This document shows, one piece after another, positions 44,934 through 52,571 of a stretch of 64,000 nt of DNA. The position numbers and the translations under genes were made by a program. The stretch is from Terriglobus sp. TAA 43 (lineage in GTDB: Bacteria > Acidobacteriota > Terriglobia > Terriglobales > Acidobacteriaceae), in contig NZ_JUGR01000001.1 in the NCBI RefSeq assembly GCF_000800015.1, positions 2,542,001-2,606,000 on the forward strand. Reading direction: 5' to 3'. The notes below the pieces were generated by a model that was given only the letters and a program-made list of their open reading frames with translations, searched no databases and was not told the origin of the DNA. How positions within the stretch are numbered: position 1 is the first letter of the stretch; every line of letters begins with the position of its first letter.

Positions 44934-45989
44934 TTAAGGGAGCGTGACAGTAACCGTCGTGCTGCGCTGCTCACCGGTGCTATTTACCGATGCGACCCAG
45001 TATTGATAGCTATGGCCATTCGCCACGGACTTGTCAGCGTAGGTGAATCCGCGCAGTGGCTCCTGAGTCAGCAACGTAGTGGTTCCAGACTCCTCCCGAT
45101 AGACGCGATATCCCGTAACCCCTGCGTCGTCCGGTGGTTGCCACACTAAATCAACTTCAGGCGTGGAAAGCGTGTTGGCCAGGGCTTCCACGCTCGTCGG
45201 CGGCAACGGCAACGGCAACTTCGCGGACGCAGCGACGATCACGTTGGCCGAATCGCTATCCATGAGGAATGACTCACCGCCAAGCGATACCGTGCTACGC
45301 CGAAAGACGGTGTAACGCTGCTCTTCGCCTACATGGCCACCCGTATCCAGCGTTCCTTCAGAAGATTGGCCTGCCTGATTGCTCGTAGAAGCCTCTGATG
45401 CTGAGAGCAATGTGGAATGAGTGGTATCTGTTCCGCGCGATACGCGCAGCATTACGCCGTTTGAGCCGGGCTCCCATTGCACCAGAATGCCCTGCGCCAC
45501 AGGTTTCGCACGCAGACCGCTAACAACCACGGGGGCCGCACCGGCCGCCGTCTTTACCTCAGTCCATCCCGCACCATTCCCAACCGAGTTCACTAGCCGT
45601 ACGCGATACGTCAACGTGCGAGCATTGCCTTCTGCAAGTGTTGCAGGCAGAACATCGTGATAACCACCGGGCGCACCGGCTGCTGCCGCAAGATGCGTAA
45701 TGGGCGTGCAGTTAACACTGGTAAATGCTTCGGCACGACAAATCTCAGCACGCATCGCGCCAGCGCCGTGCTTTGCCGTTAGCGAAACGCCATCGGTAGT
45801 ACGCACGGGGTTGGTCCACGTGAGATCAACCGTGTTCCCCACGCGCGTTGCGGCCAGACCACGCACTGCAGCAGGTAAATGCAACGATGGAGGACGCACC
45901 GGTCCCTGGCTGGCGCAACCCGCAATCAGAAGCGGCAGCACCATCAGCGGTGTGTTTTTTGGTCTGATACGCAACGCGGCGACAATCAC
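44934..45989 (-). CDS. Fibronectin type III lipoprotein, 351 aa
   Basis: The lipobox LLIAGC follows a basic n-region (LRIRPKNTPLMVLPLLIAGC), so the protein is a predicted lipoprotein. The start is uncertain: GTG at 45989 or TTG at 45974, neither with a ribosome binding site. Two or three FN3-like beta-sandwich domains are visible (VRGLAATRVGNTVDLTWTNP; GLRAKPVAQGILVQWEPGSN; DLVWQPPDDAGVTGYRVYREESGTT). FN3 modules commonly bind other proteins or carbohydrates. Longer frames upstream would run through the regulatory region and are rejected. It diverges from the XRE-cupin regulator. Confidence 0.75.
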   Translation of the reverse strand: MIVAALRIRPKNTPLMVLPLLIAGCASQGPVRPPSLHLPAAVRGLAATRVGNTVDLTWTNPVRTTDGVSLTAKHGAGAMRAEICRAEAFTSVNCTPITHLAAAAGAPGGYHDVLPATLAEGNARTLTYRVRLVNSVGNGAGWTEVKTAAGAAPVVVSGLRAKPVAQGILVQWEPGSNGVMLRVSRGTDTTHSTLLSASEASTSNQAGQSSEGTLDTGGHVGEEQRYTVFRRSTVSLGGESFLMDSDSANVIVAASAKLPLPLPPTSVEALANTLSTPEVDLVWQPPDDAGVTGYRVYREESGTTTLLTQEPLRGFTYADKSVANGHSYQYWVASVNSTGEQRSTTVTVTLP

Positions 45990-46038
45990 ATTTAAGAGCG
46001 TAAAGTCCCAAGACAACCTTTTGCAAAGTACTGATTTT

Positions 46039-46091
46039 CTTACTTCTGTAAGCACGGACATCTTTCCGGCCAAAATCGACATCTTTTGGCC
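46039..46091. promoter_or_regulatory. Candidate operators between the lipoprotein and the XRE-cupin regulator
   Basis: GGCCAAAA-N8-TTTTGGCC (46068-46091) is a perfect inverted repeat. CTTAC-N4-GTAAG lies at 46039-46052, and GACATCTTT is repeated directly at 46057 and 46078. This is a compact divergent control region, probably autoregulated by the adjacent XRE-cupin protein. Confidence 0.5.
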
Positions 46092-46125
46092 TACGTAAAG
46101 TGTCACGACAATGGGAGATAGGGCA

Positions 46126-46854
46126 ATGTCATTACCAGCGGAAACGAAGGACGCGATCACCACAGACCGTCCGTCTCCGCCTTCCAGCACAAGCGATCCT
46201 ATCGCTGGCGAAGCGGCGGAAAGCTTCATTGCAGAAAAGAAGCTCGGCGAACGTATCAAGCAGCTCCGCCTGAAGAAAGGCATGGGCTTGGTAGAGCTTG
46301 GCCGTCACACGGGTCTCAGCGCCAGCTTTCTATCGCAACTCGAAACCGGTCGCGTGGTGCCGACGCTCCGCAACCTGGCTCGCATTTCGCTGGTGTTTTC
46401 GAAGGATCTGAGCTACTTCTTCGAGCCAGAGCCTAAGACGCTTTTTCGCGTGCAGCGTGGCAAGGATCGCATCCGCCTTCCTCAGAGCGGAACGGATGAT
46501 CCCGCCTACTACTTTGAATCGTTAGGCTACCTAATTCCGGATCGTCAGCTTGACCCGTACTTCGCGGAATTTCTGCCCAACGTGATTCCGCGTCGTGCGC
46601 ATCAGCACCCAGGCTCTGAGTTTCTGTACGTTCTGGAAGGCGAAATGGACATCACGCATGGAGATGGCACGCATCGGCTCGAATCAGGCGATGCTGTCTA
46701 TTTCGACGCGAATACGCCGCACAGCTATGCCAACGCCGGACAGGCGCCCGCGAAGGCACTCATCGTCACGTTGCAAGGCAATGCAAGTGGGGGTGCGCTG
46801 CCGAATGGCAACGGAAAGACGCGCGGATCAAACGAGAGCATCGCCGCGCGTTAG
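46126..46854 (+). CDS. XRE-family transcriptional regulator with cupin domain, 242 aa
   Basis: The ATG at 46126 has GGGAG 8 bases upstream; one at 46111 is possible but lacks it. A disordered N-terminus (1-38) precedes an XRE helix-turn-helix (about 41-98; ERIKQLRLKKGMGLVELGRHTGLSASFLSQLETGRVVPT) and a C-terminal small-molecule-binding cupin (about 128-215) with putative ligands His159, His161, Glu165 and His199. Members of this group respond to small metabolites in amino acid, polyamine or sugar metabolism. The targets are unknown; the palindromes upstream suggest self-regulation. The neighbouring FN3 lipoprotein is a candidate target. Confidence 0.9.
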   Translation: MSLPAETKDAITTDRPSPPSSTSDPIAGEAAESFIAEKKLGERIKQLRLKKGMGLVELGRHTGLSASFLSQLETGRVVPTLRNLARISLVFSKDLSYFFEPEPKTLFRVQRGKDRIRLPQSGTDDPAYYFESLGYLIPDRQLDPYFAEFLPNVIPRRAHQHPGSEFLYVLEGEMDITHGDGTHRLESGDAVYFDANTPHSYANAGQAPAKALIVTLQGNASGGALPNGNGKTRGSNESIAAR

Positions 46855-46861
46855 TCCGCGA

Positions 46862-47395
46862 TCAGCCTTCTGGATAAAAGAACTTTTCGACCGCGTTCCA
46901 ATCTTCGACACGGGTCCATTCCTTTGCATGCTTGTTATGGGGTGCGGAGAAAAGTAGTCCTTTGCCGCGAAACGCGCGCAGTTGCCGTGGGTTGTCATCG
47001 ATAAGGTAATCGGCAGCGAGAATACCCTTATCGCCACAGAAGACAATGTGCGAAGGCCGAATAAAGTGGAAGTGCTGCTCCATCCATGCGAACTTCGCCG
47101 CGAAGCTCATCGGCACCTCCATGGCCGCTGATGCAATGAACACTTCATGGTCGCGATTCAATCGCTCCAATACGCGCTGCGCATCCGGCATTAATTCCAA
47201 ATGCCGAAAGAACTCAGGCTCGCTCAGATAACCTTCCAACGCTGCATGGTGTGCGTCTGGTACACACTGCCATAGCCATTTGCCATCCATGTCTTCGACG
47301 GAAAGCTCGCTGCGGAAGTCAGCGTTATAGCGGCGGATGTGTTCTGCAACGGTGTCCGCCATCACCTCATCCATATCCACACAGATTCTTGCCAT
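46862..47395 (-). CDS. 5'(3')-deoxyribonucleotidase-like HAD protein, 177 aa
   Basis: Matches the NT5C family of small HAD phosphatases that dephosphorylate deoxyribonucleotides. Motif I is VDMDEVMAD with Asp7 (nucleophile) and Asp9; IASAAMEVP supplies motif II; Lys and Asp of the later motifs are in HIVFCGDKGILAADYLIDDNPRQL. The length is typical. It ends 7 bases after the convergent XRE-cupin gene and is cytoplasmic. Phosphatase specificity is inferred from the family. Confidence 0.88.
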   Translation of the reverse strand: MARICVDMDEVMADTVAEHIRRYNADFRSELSVEDMDGKWLWQCVPDAHHAALEGYLSEPEFFRHLELMPDAQRVLERLNRDHEVFIASAAMEVPMSFAAKFAWMEQHFHFIRPSHIVFCGDKGILAADYLIDDNPRQLRAFRGKGLLFSAPHNKHAKEWTRVEDWNAVEKFFYPEG

Positions 47396-47489
47396 GAATC
47401 GACCCTAGCATGTCGCAACACTGCACCATAAACAGTGCATATGTAAACTCTCTGCATCCCGTGTCGAAATCCGCCATCTGAAATCGGGT

Positions 47490-49148
47490 ATGGCTGCAAC
47501 CACAATGGAAGAAACCGGCGAATCAGCCGAGGTAGTGCACGCGGCAGAACAGCCGTGGCGACCGAAGCATAACCCCTGGCTGATTGCCCTCACGGTAACC
47601 CTGGCTACCTTCATGGAGGTACTGGATACCTCTATTGCGAATGTGGCTTTGCCGCACATTGCGGGTGGGTTGGGTGCCTCGCAGGATGAGGCCACGTGGG
47701 TCATCACCAGTTACCTGGTGGCCAACGCCATCATCCTTCCTGCTTCGGCGTACCTGACCACGTTCATCGGGCGCAAGAAGTTCTACATGATCTGCGTGGT
47801 CATCTTTGGTATCTCGTCGGCTATGTGTGGGCTGGCGCCTACCCTGCCTATCCTGATCCTGTTCCGGTTGATCCAGGGTGCGGGTGGTGGTGGACTGGGG
47901 CCGAGTGAGCAGGCCATCCTTGCAGATACCTTTGAGCCTAAGCAGCGAGGGCAGGCGTTCGCGCTGTATGGGCTGGCGGTGGTTGCTGCTCCGGCGATTG
48001 GGCCGACATTGGGTGGATGGATCACCGACAACTATGACTGGCGATGGATATTCTTCATCAACGTCCCGGTTGCGATCCTGTCTTTGGTGCTGACGACTCG
48101 TATGGTGGAGGATCCTCCGCACATTACCAAGGAAGTGGCGGCGAACAAGCTCAAGGGTCTGAACCTGGATTACATCGGGTTTGGTCTGCTGGCGCTTGGC
48201 TTCGGGTCGCTGGAGTTTGTGCTGGATAAGGGCCAGGAAGATGACTGGTTCGGTTCGTCCGTGATCACGGCCTTTGCCATTGTGTGCGCTGTGTCGCTGA
48301 TTAGTCTGATCATCTGGTCGCTGTGGCGGTTGAAGAAGGGGGATAAAACCATCCTGAACCTGACACTGTTCAAGCAGCGTAGCTTTGCTGTGTCGTTCAC
48401 GCTGCTGTTCGTGCTGGGCTTCTCGCTGTATGCGTCGACTGTGCTGATTCCGCAGTATGTGCAGACGTTATTGGGTTATACAGCGGAGCTTGCGGGATTG
48501 GTGATCTCGCCGGGCGGAGTGACGATCATGCTGATGATGCCTGTTGTTGGCATCCTGATTACTCGTCTTGATCCGCGTGTGATGATCTCGTTCGGCTTTG
48601 CGCTGCTGACGTATTCGCTTTACCTGATGCACTCACATATGAATCTTGGGTCGTCGTTCGCAGATATTATGTGGCTGCGCATTGTGCAGGCTGCTTCGCT
48701 GGCGTTTCTGTTCATTCCGATCAACACCATTGCGTACAACAATATTCCGCGTTCACAGAACAACGATGTGAGCGGACTTTCAAATCTTGCTCGTAATGTG
48801 GGTGGGTCGGTGGGTACGGCGTTCGTGGCGACGATGTTGTCGCGGCGGTCGCAGGCGCATCAGGGTTACATGATCCGCAACCTTACACCGTCAAGCCAGG
48901 CGTTCAACGACCGGGTGAACAGCGTTGCCGGATTCCTGCAGGGCAGTCGCGGTCCGGGCGGCGGCAACCATGCCGATGCGATCTCCGCAGCGCAGGGCAA
49001 CGTCTACAACATGCTGCACAACCAGGCGTCGATGCTGGCTTACCTGGACATCATCGCGGTGCTAGCAGTGTTCACGGCCATCATGGTTCCGCTGGTGTGG
49101 ATTGTGCCCAAGCCCGGTCACATGGACGGCGACGCACCCGCACACTAA
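47490..49148 (+). CDS. DHA2-family (EmrB-type) MFS drug exporter, 552 aa
   Basis: About 14 membrane helices. The family signatures TFMEVLDTSIANVALPHIAGG (motif D1), a GRKKFY loop (motif A region), LFRLIQGAGGGGLGP (motif C-like) and IGPTLGGWI are all present. EmrB-type proteins export toxic compounds using proton flow, often with a membrane-fusion partner; none is in the window. The C-terminus is cytoplasmic. The gene ends just before a strong terminator and the low-GC island. Confidence 0.93.
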   Translation: MAATTMEETGESAEVVHAAEQPWRPKHNPWLIALTVTLATFMEVLDTSIANVALPHIAGGLGASQDEATWVITSYLVANAIILPASAYLTTFIGRKKFYMICVVIFGISSAMCGLAPTLPILILFRLIQGAGGGGLGPSEQAILADTFEPKQRGQAFALYGLAVVAAPAIGPTLGGWITDNYDWRWIFFINVPVAILSLVLTTRMVEDPPHITKEVAANKLKGLNLDYIGFGLLALGFGSLEFVLDKGQEDDWFGSSVITAFAIVCAVSLISLIIWSLWRLKKGDKTILNLTLFKQRSFAVSFTLLFVLGFSLYASTVLIPQYVQTLLGYTAELAGLVISPGGVTIMLMMPVVGILITRLDPRVMISFGFALLTYSLYLMHSHMNLGSSFADIMWLRIVQAASLAFLFIPINTIAYNNIPRSQNNDVSGLSNLARNVGGSVGTAFVATMLSRRSQAHQGYMIRNLTPSSQAFNDRVNSVAGFLQGSRGPGGGNHADAISAAQGNVYNMLHNQASMLAYLDIIAVLAVFTAIMVPLVWIVPKPGHMDGDAPAH

Positions 49149-49175
49149 ACCCTTCCGCAACACATCACTACAACG

Positions 49176-49203
49176 AATGGCCGCTCCTTCTGGAGCGGCC
49201 ATT
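49176..49203 (+). terminator. Terminator of the DHA2 exporter
   Basis: AATGGCCGCTCC-ttct-GGAGCGGCCATT, exact 12-bp stem. Confidence 0.85.
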
Positions 49204-49237
49204 TGCTCTTGCGCTGAACCTTTTCCGCAATGGGATA

Positions 49238-49266
49238 GGGAGGGGTACCCCCTCCCCCCTGTTTTT
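49238..49266 (+). terminator. Second, GC-rich terminator-like hairpin
   Basis: GGGAGGGG-TAC-CCCCTCCC, then TTTTT a few bases later. It lies in series with the exporter terminator and shields the island from read-through. Confidence 0.6.
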
Positions 49267-49364
49267 GCAAAATCGTCTTTCGAAAGGACTTAGCTGCGGG
49301 GTATCCCGCAAAATCGTCTAACCATTGGGGTTAGAGGCAAAATCGTCTTTCTATTGGACTTACG
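49267..49364 (+). repeat. Three-copy array with core GCAAAATCGTCT
   Basis: Exact 12-mers at 49267, 49308 and 49337. Each is followed by a related stretch of about 15 bases ending GGACTTA or GGGTTAG; the middle copy can fold as TCTAACC-attgg-GGTTAGA. A fourth exact core lies at 35491. The spacing (41 and 29) is too irregular for CRISPR. It looks like a dispersed repeat family. Confidence 0.65.
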
Positions 49365-49426
49365 CTTGAGTCACACGCAACCCCACAAAGGCCCTACTTC
49401 TATTGTAGCGATCTGGAGGAAATACC

Positions 49427-49549
49427 ATGCCAAGTTTATCCTTTTTATTATGTGTAGTTTATATGGATTGGGGACTTGACACTTCGCAAATGATTTCGCA
49501 GGTGTTCTTCAATAGTGGTGGCTTGCCGTCTGCTTCGGAAGTTATATAG
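49427..49549 (+). CDS. Possible 40-residue peptide upstream of the island genes
   Basis: A frame beginning MPSLSFLLCVVYMDW with an excellent ribosome binding site (TGGAGGA, 6 bases before the ATG). It is AT-rich and slightly hydrophobic at the start, and ends inside the first TATAGC site. No family is recognised. It may be a leader peptide, a small membrane peptide, or the remnant of a larger gene. Only the start signal supports it. Confidence 0.35.
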   Translation: MPSLSFLLCVVYMDWGLDTSQMISQVFFNSGGLPSASEVI

Positions 49550-49597
49550 CGTTTAAGCTATAATCAGGCGCATGTCAACAAACACGTATAAGCTATA
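49545..49597 (+). promoter_or_regulatory. Island promoter with TATAGC operator sites
   Basis: TATAAT at 49559-49564 is the -10 (the -35 TTCGGA at 49534 is poor). An exact inverted repeat TATAGC-GTTTAA-GCTATA (49545-49562) overlaps it, and AAGCTATA recurs at 49555 and 49590. The pattern is typical of autoregulation by an XRE protein, and the second island gene encodes one. Confidence 0.6.
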
Positions 49598-49637
49598 TGA
49601 GGGTGGCTCTTGTCGGCGTCAAAGCGTGAACGATTAA
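49572..49637 (+). other. Possible 21-residue leader ORF (near-leaderless)
   Basis: An ATG lies only 8 bases after TATAAT and opens a 21-codon frame (MSTNTYKLYEGGSCRRQSVN D) that overlaps the start of the first island gene. It could couple translation. Weak evidence. Confidence 0.3.
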
Positions 49638-49984
49638 ACGAGATCGTTCATCGGCTTGATGACGCTGCCCCATGCGCAGACGCTCAGTCTGCGCTTGCTT
49701 TGATTAAAGCTGTTATGCGTACGGTTGAAGATGCGATGAGCGGTATTCCGGAAAATCCTTCCGCGGCCACATCTCTACCGGATGGGCGTATGTATCCGCC
49801 ACACGAACTCTTCGAAAAGAAATCTGGTCATTCCATGGTGCAGCTCTTCAAGCAAACCGGACACTCGACTTGGATCGGACAGAACGGCGCTTTCAGAATT
49901 CAACGTTCAGATGAATTCGTCGAAATTGACAAACCAGGTAAAGACGGAAAGACGATAAGCGACCTGATGTCGGAGGAACAATGA
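49610..49984 (+). CDS. Unrecognised 124-residue protein, first gene of island module
   Basis: Starts at TTG 49610 with GAGGG 6 bases upstream; a stop codon 12 bases earlier excludes any earlier start. The N-terminal half is helical (LNEIVHRLDDAAPCADAQSALALIKAVMRTVEDAMSG). The C-terminal half has strands around WIGQNGAFRIQR and VEIDKPGKDGKTISDL. No signal peptide or membrane segment. Its stop overlaps the start of the XRE-like gene (ATGA), so the two are translated together. I cannot assign a family. As the smallest gene in a regulator plus ATPase operon it could be an effector, toxin or adaptor, but nothing in the sequence proves this. Confidence 0.7.
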   Translation: MSASKRERLNEIVHRLDDAAPCADAQSALALIKAVMRTVEDAMSGIPENPSAATSLPDGRMYPPHELFEKKSGHSMVQLFKQTGHSTWIGQNGAFRIQRSDEFVEIDKPGKDGKTISDLMSEEQ

Positions 49985-50655
49985 ACAATATCGAAAAGCT
50001 GCGCGCTTCCGTAATAAAGGATCATCCGGATGCATTAACGAAAATCGATCAACCTTCGCGAGCCGAAGGGATGTGGTCGCTCGAAATCGAGCTTCGGGAC
50101 ATTTGTCTTGTTATTGAGTGGTCGATCGCAACCGGCTTCGGCATTACAACGAAAAATATCGAAACTTTCGGAGAAACAGCGGACGAGCAAATCTCATCCC
50201 TGTCGAAAGCTACTGATCGCGTTCGAATGTTATTGGATTCCAACGAACACACCTCCCCCCCACTTCCGGTGCTCTTGGCCCGACTTAGAGAGCGACGCGG
50301 GCTCACGCAGCGAGGACTTGCCGAGATTTTAGGGGTTCGACAATCCACCATCTCAGGTATCGAACACAGGGAAGACATTCAGTTGAGCACTTTGCAGCGC
50401 ATTGCTGACGCCCTGGGAGGGAGCTTATCTATTGCGATGTCATTCTCTGATTCACGACACGAAGTCTTGCTTGCATCGGGCCATGCCTCGGTCACTGCTG
50501 TAAATGCTCGAAGGGATTCCTGTCGCAGTTCTCGCAGGGAAGTGTCAGATTCTACCGATTTCAGCAGACTCCGCGAATCTGGAACACTGGAACGTGCAAC
50601 TCAGATTGCCAGAACCATCAGTGACAGACATTGCGTGATTGAGATGCCCCAATGA
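49981..50655 (+). CDS. XRE helix-turn-helix protein with unknown N-terminal domain, 224 aa
   Basis: Residues about 1-88 form an unrecognised alpha/beta domain (MWSLEIELRDICLVIEWSIATGFGI... FGETADEQISSL). An XRE-type helix-turn-helix follows (about 93-150; LLARLRERRGLTQRGLAEILGVRQSTISGIEHREDIQLSTLQRIADALGG), then a Ser/Arg-rich tail with an amphipathic helix. XRE antitoxins and phage repressors use this fold to bind palindromes, matching the TATAGC sites at the promoter. Both ends overlap neighbours by ATGA. It probably represses the operon and may also bind a partner protein through the N-terminal domain. Confidence 0.82.
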   Translation: MNNIEKLRASVIKDHPDALTKIDQPSRAEGMWSLEIELRDICLVIEWSIATGFGITTKNIETFGETADEQISSLSKATDRVRMLLDSNEHTSPPLPVLLARLRERRGLTQRGLAEILGVRQSTISGIEHREDIQLSTLQRIADALGGSLSIAMSFSDSRHEVLLASGHASVTAVNARRDSCRSSRREVSDSTDFSRLRESGTLERATQIARTISDRHCVIEMPQ

Positions 50656-52436
50656 GAACCATAACCTTTTACTCGTACAAAGGCGGCGTGGGCCGCTCCC
50701 TTCTCGTCGCGAATGCGGCGCGATACCTCTCTTTTCTTGGAAAGAGTGTAGTAGCGCTAGATTTGGATCTGGAAGCTCCAGGTCTACATTACAAATTCGA
50801 ATTAGGTGTGGAAGGTAGCCGTATTAGGCCCTCGAAAGGAATTGTCGATATTCTTTCAGGCTTCTTAGAGGTAGGGCAGCTTCCCAAGGACCTGATGGAG
50901 TACGCCGTAGAAGTGCCGGTATCACCTAACGCAGGACGAATTTTGATCATGCGCGCAGGTGCGGCACCAGAAGGAGACTATTGGCGCAAGCTTTCAAAGA
51001 TAGATTGGTATGACCTGTTCTATGGTCCGGAACCCACCGGAACTCAATTTTTTCTTGAGCTGCAGGAGCGCGTTCGTCAAGACCTTAATCCTGATTTCTT
51101 TCTCATTGATGCGCGGACCGGTGTCACAGACATGGGAGGGGTGGCAACGACCTTGCTTCCCGATACGGTCGTCTGTCTTGCACTCGACAGTATTGAGCAC
51201 CTGGAAGGGATAAGAGCCATGATGCTGGGCGTTAAACAGACGACGTCCAAGCAAGGGACTCAAGTAAATCTTGTTCCAGTAATCTCTCGTCTCTTAGTCA
51301 GAAAAGACGACACAATGGAGGTCCAGCAACTAAAGAAAGTTCAATCGTTCTTGAATGAGCCCTTAAAGGAGGGTGGACCAGTTCTTGGATTAGCGGAAGT
51401 AATCGCACTGCACTCTGAACCTCTCCTAGATACAGAAGAGCAACTCCTTGTAGGAGGAAGCAATAGTCCCCACGATTTACCACTGCTGCGCGACTACTTG
51501 AAGCTGTTTTCAAAGATAATCCCGGCGGAAGAAGTTCGGCCTCATGTTGGGTTACTTATCCAACAGGCAATTAGCCGTCTTTTAGACGATCCAGATGGTG
51601 CGCAGAGTGATCTCGAAGCTCTCACCACTTACTGCGCCGATGAAGACGCCTATCGCGCACTCCTCAAGCTTTACCAAGTAAGAAAAGCGCCTCTGGAAAA
51701 GAGCATAGCGACCGCGGCACTGATGTGGCAGCTTCACTCTTCTGGCTCAGTTCCGGAGCCTTTGTTAGCGGACATCGTTCGAAGTGCATACTCCGAACCG
51801 CGTGCTAGTGAATTGCAAAAGAAATATGCGGACTTCGCCGCGAATGTCTGGAGATCAAACGGAATCGAAGACGTAAAAGTACTGATTAACATTGCGAACG
51901 CGTACCTGCCTGAGCGACGTGATCGGGCCGTGCGTTTGCTGGTTGAATCGATTGAGAGGGCTCGAGAGCCCCAAATGACAGCCATTGTGAGATTGGTTGA
52001 TGTCTTAAGAGGTGGGAGATTTTTCTCGCAGGCGCTAACAGTCGTCAACAAGTTCAAGATATTAGACACCTCTCCGGAATTTCAAACAGCCTGGGCGAAA
52101 CTCCTTGTGGACCAGAATAACGAGGTAGGTGCTAGAGCAGTGCTGCAAGATCCAGCATTTAATCTTGAAGCCGTACGTCTCGATGATCCCGTAGCGCTTA
52201 TCCGTTTGCTCAAATTGGCTAACGGTGAAATCGCCATAGCCTTACTTCGTGACGGGTTAGAGGTTGCACTCGCGAGGCACGACTTCTCTCAGCTACAGGA
52301 GATCGCAACCATGTATCACGAACAGGACAATTTCGATGAGTTTGTGATGAGGTCGAGGGGCCGGGTCCCGGATGATTTCATCGACGATATGACGAAGGAT
52401 CCTCGACGACGAAATCGTCGATATCGAGGGTATTAG
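50652..52436 (+). CDS. KGGVGR-type MinD/ParA-like ATPase with helical C-terminal half, 594 aa
   Basis: The deviant Walker A is Lys10-Gly-Gly-Val-Gly-Arg-Ser16; ALDLDLEAPGL supplies the second Walker A-like Asp and LIDARTGVTDMGG (about 149-161) the Walker B/switch region. This is the KGGVGR variant of SIMIBI ATPases, which recurs in regulated bacterial conflict systems. The C-terminal region (about 295-594) is mainly alpha-helical with repeat-like pairs and could be a sensor or scaffold; it ends in a very basic tail (DPRRRNRRYRGY). The gene overlaps the XRE gene by ATGA. Base and codon usage differ from the flanking chromosome. Function is unknown; a defence ATPase is the main hypothesis. Confidence 0.88.
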   Translation: MRTITFYSYKGGVGRSLLVANAARYLSFLGKSVVALDLDLEAPGLHYKFELGVEGSRIRPSKGIVDILSGFLEVGQLPKDLMEYAVEVPVSPNAGRILIMRAGAAPEGDYWRKLSKIDWYDLFYGPEPTGTQFFLELQERVRQDLNPDFFLIDARTGVTDMGGVATTLLPDTVVCLALDSIEHLEGIRAMMLGVKQTTSKQGTQVNLVPVISRLLVRKDDTMEVQQLKKVQSFLNEPLKEGGPVLGLAEVIALHSEPLLDTEEQLLVGGSNSPHDLPLLRDYLKLFSKIIPAEEVRPHVGLLIQQAISRLLDDPDGAQSDLEALTTYCADEDAYRALLKLYQVRKAPLEKSIATAALMWQLHSSGSVPEPLLADIVRSAYSEPRASELQKKYADFAANVWRSNGIEDVKVLINIANAYLPERRDRAVRLLVESIERAREPQMTAIVRLVDVLRGGRFFSQALTVVNKFKILDTSPEFQTAWAKLLVDQNNEVGARAVLQDPAFNLEAVRLDDPVALIRLLKLANGEIAIALLRDGLEVALARHDFSQLQEIATMYHEQDNFDEFVMRSRGRVPDDFIDDMTKDPRRRNRRYRGY

Positions 52437-52456
52437 AACTCATTGGAGAATGAGTT
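52437..52456 (+). terminator. Hairpin at the end of the island operon
   Basis: AACTCATT-ggag-AATGAGTT starts directly after the stop codon. The T-tail is weak. Confidence 0.6.
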
Positions 52457-52571
52457 TATAGGTTTGGTCGTCTAAGAGGTACACCTGGGGGTCTACCAGC
52501 GAAGACGTCACCCATCCACAACAATCAGCTTGTGCGTCTTCATCTGCCAGCTCTCCCAGGAACTACCACAT

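Noticed and set aside
49267-49348. Possible CRISPR array
   Set aside because: Only three repeats, 12 exact bases long, with spacing of 41 and 29 and no cas genes.
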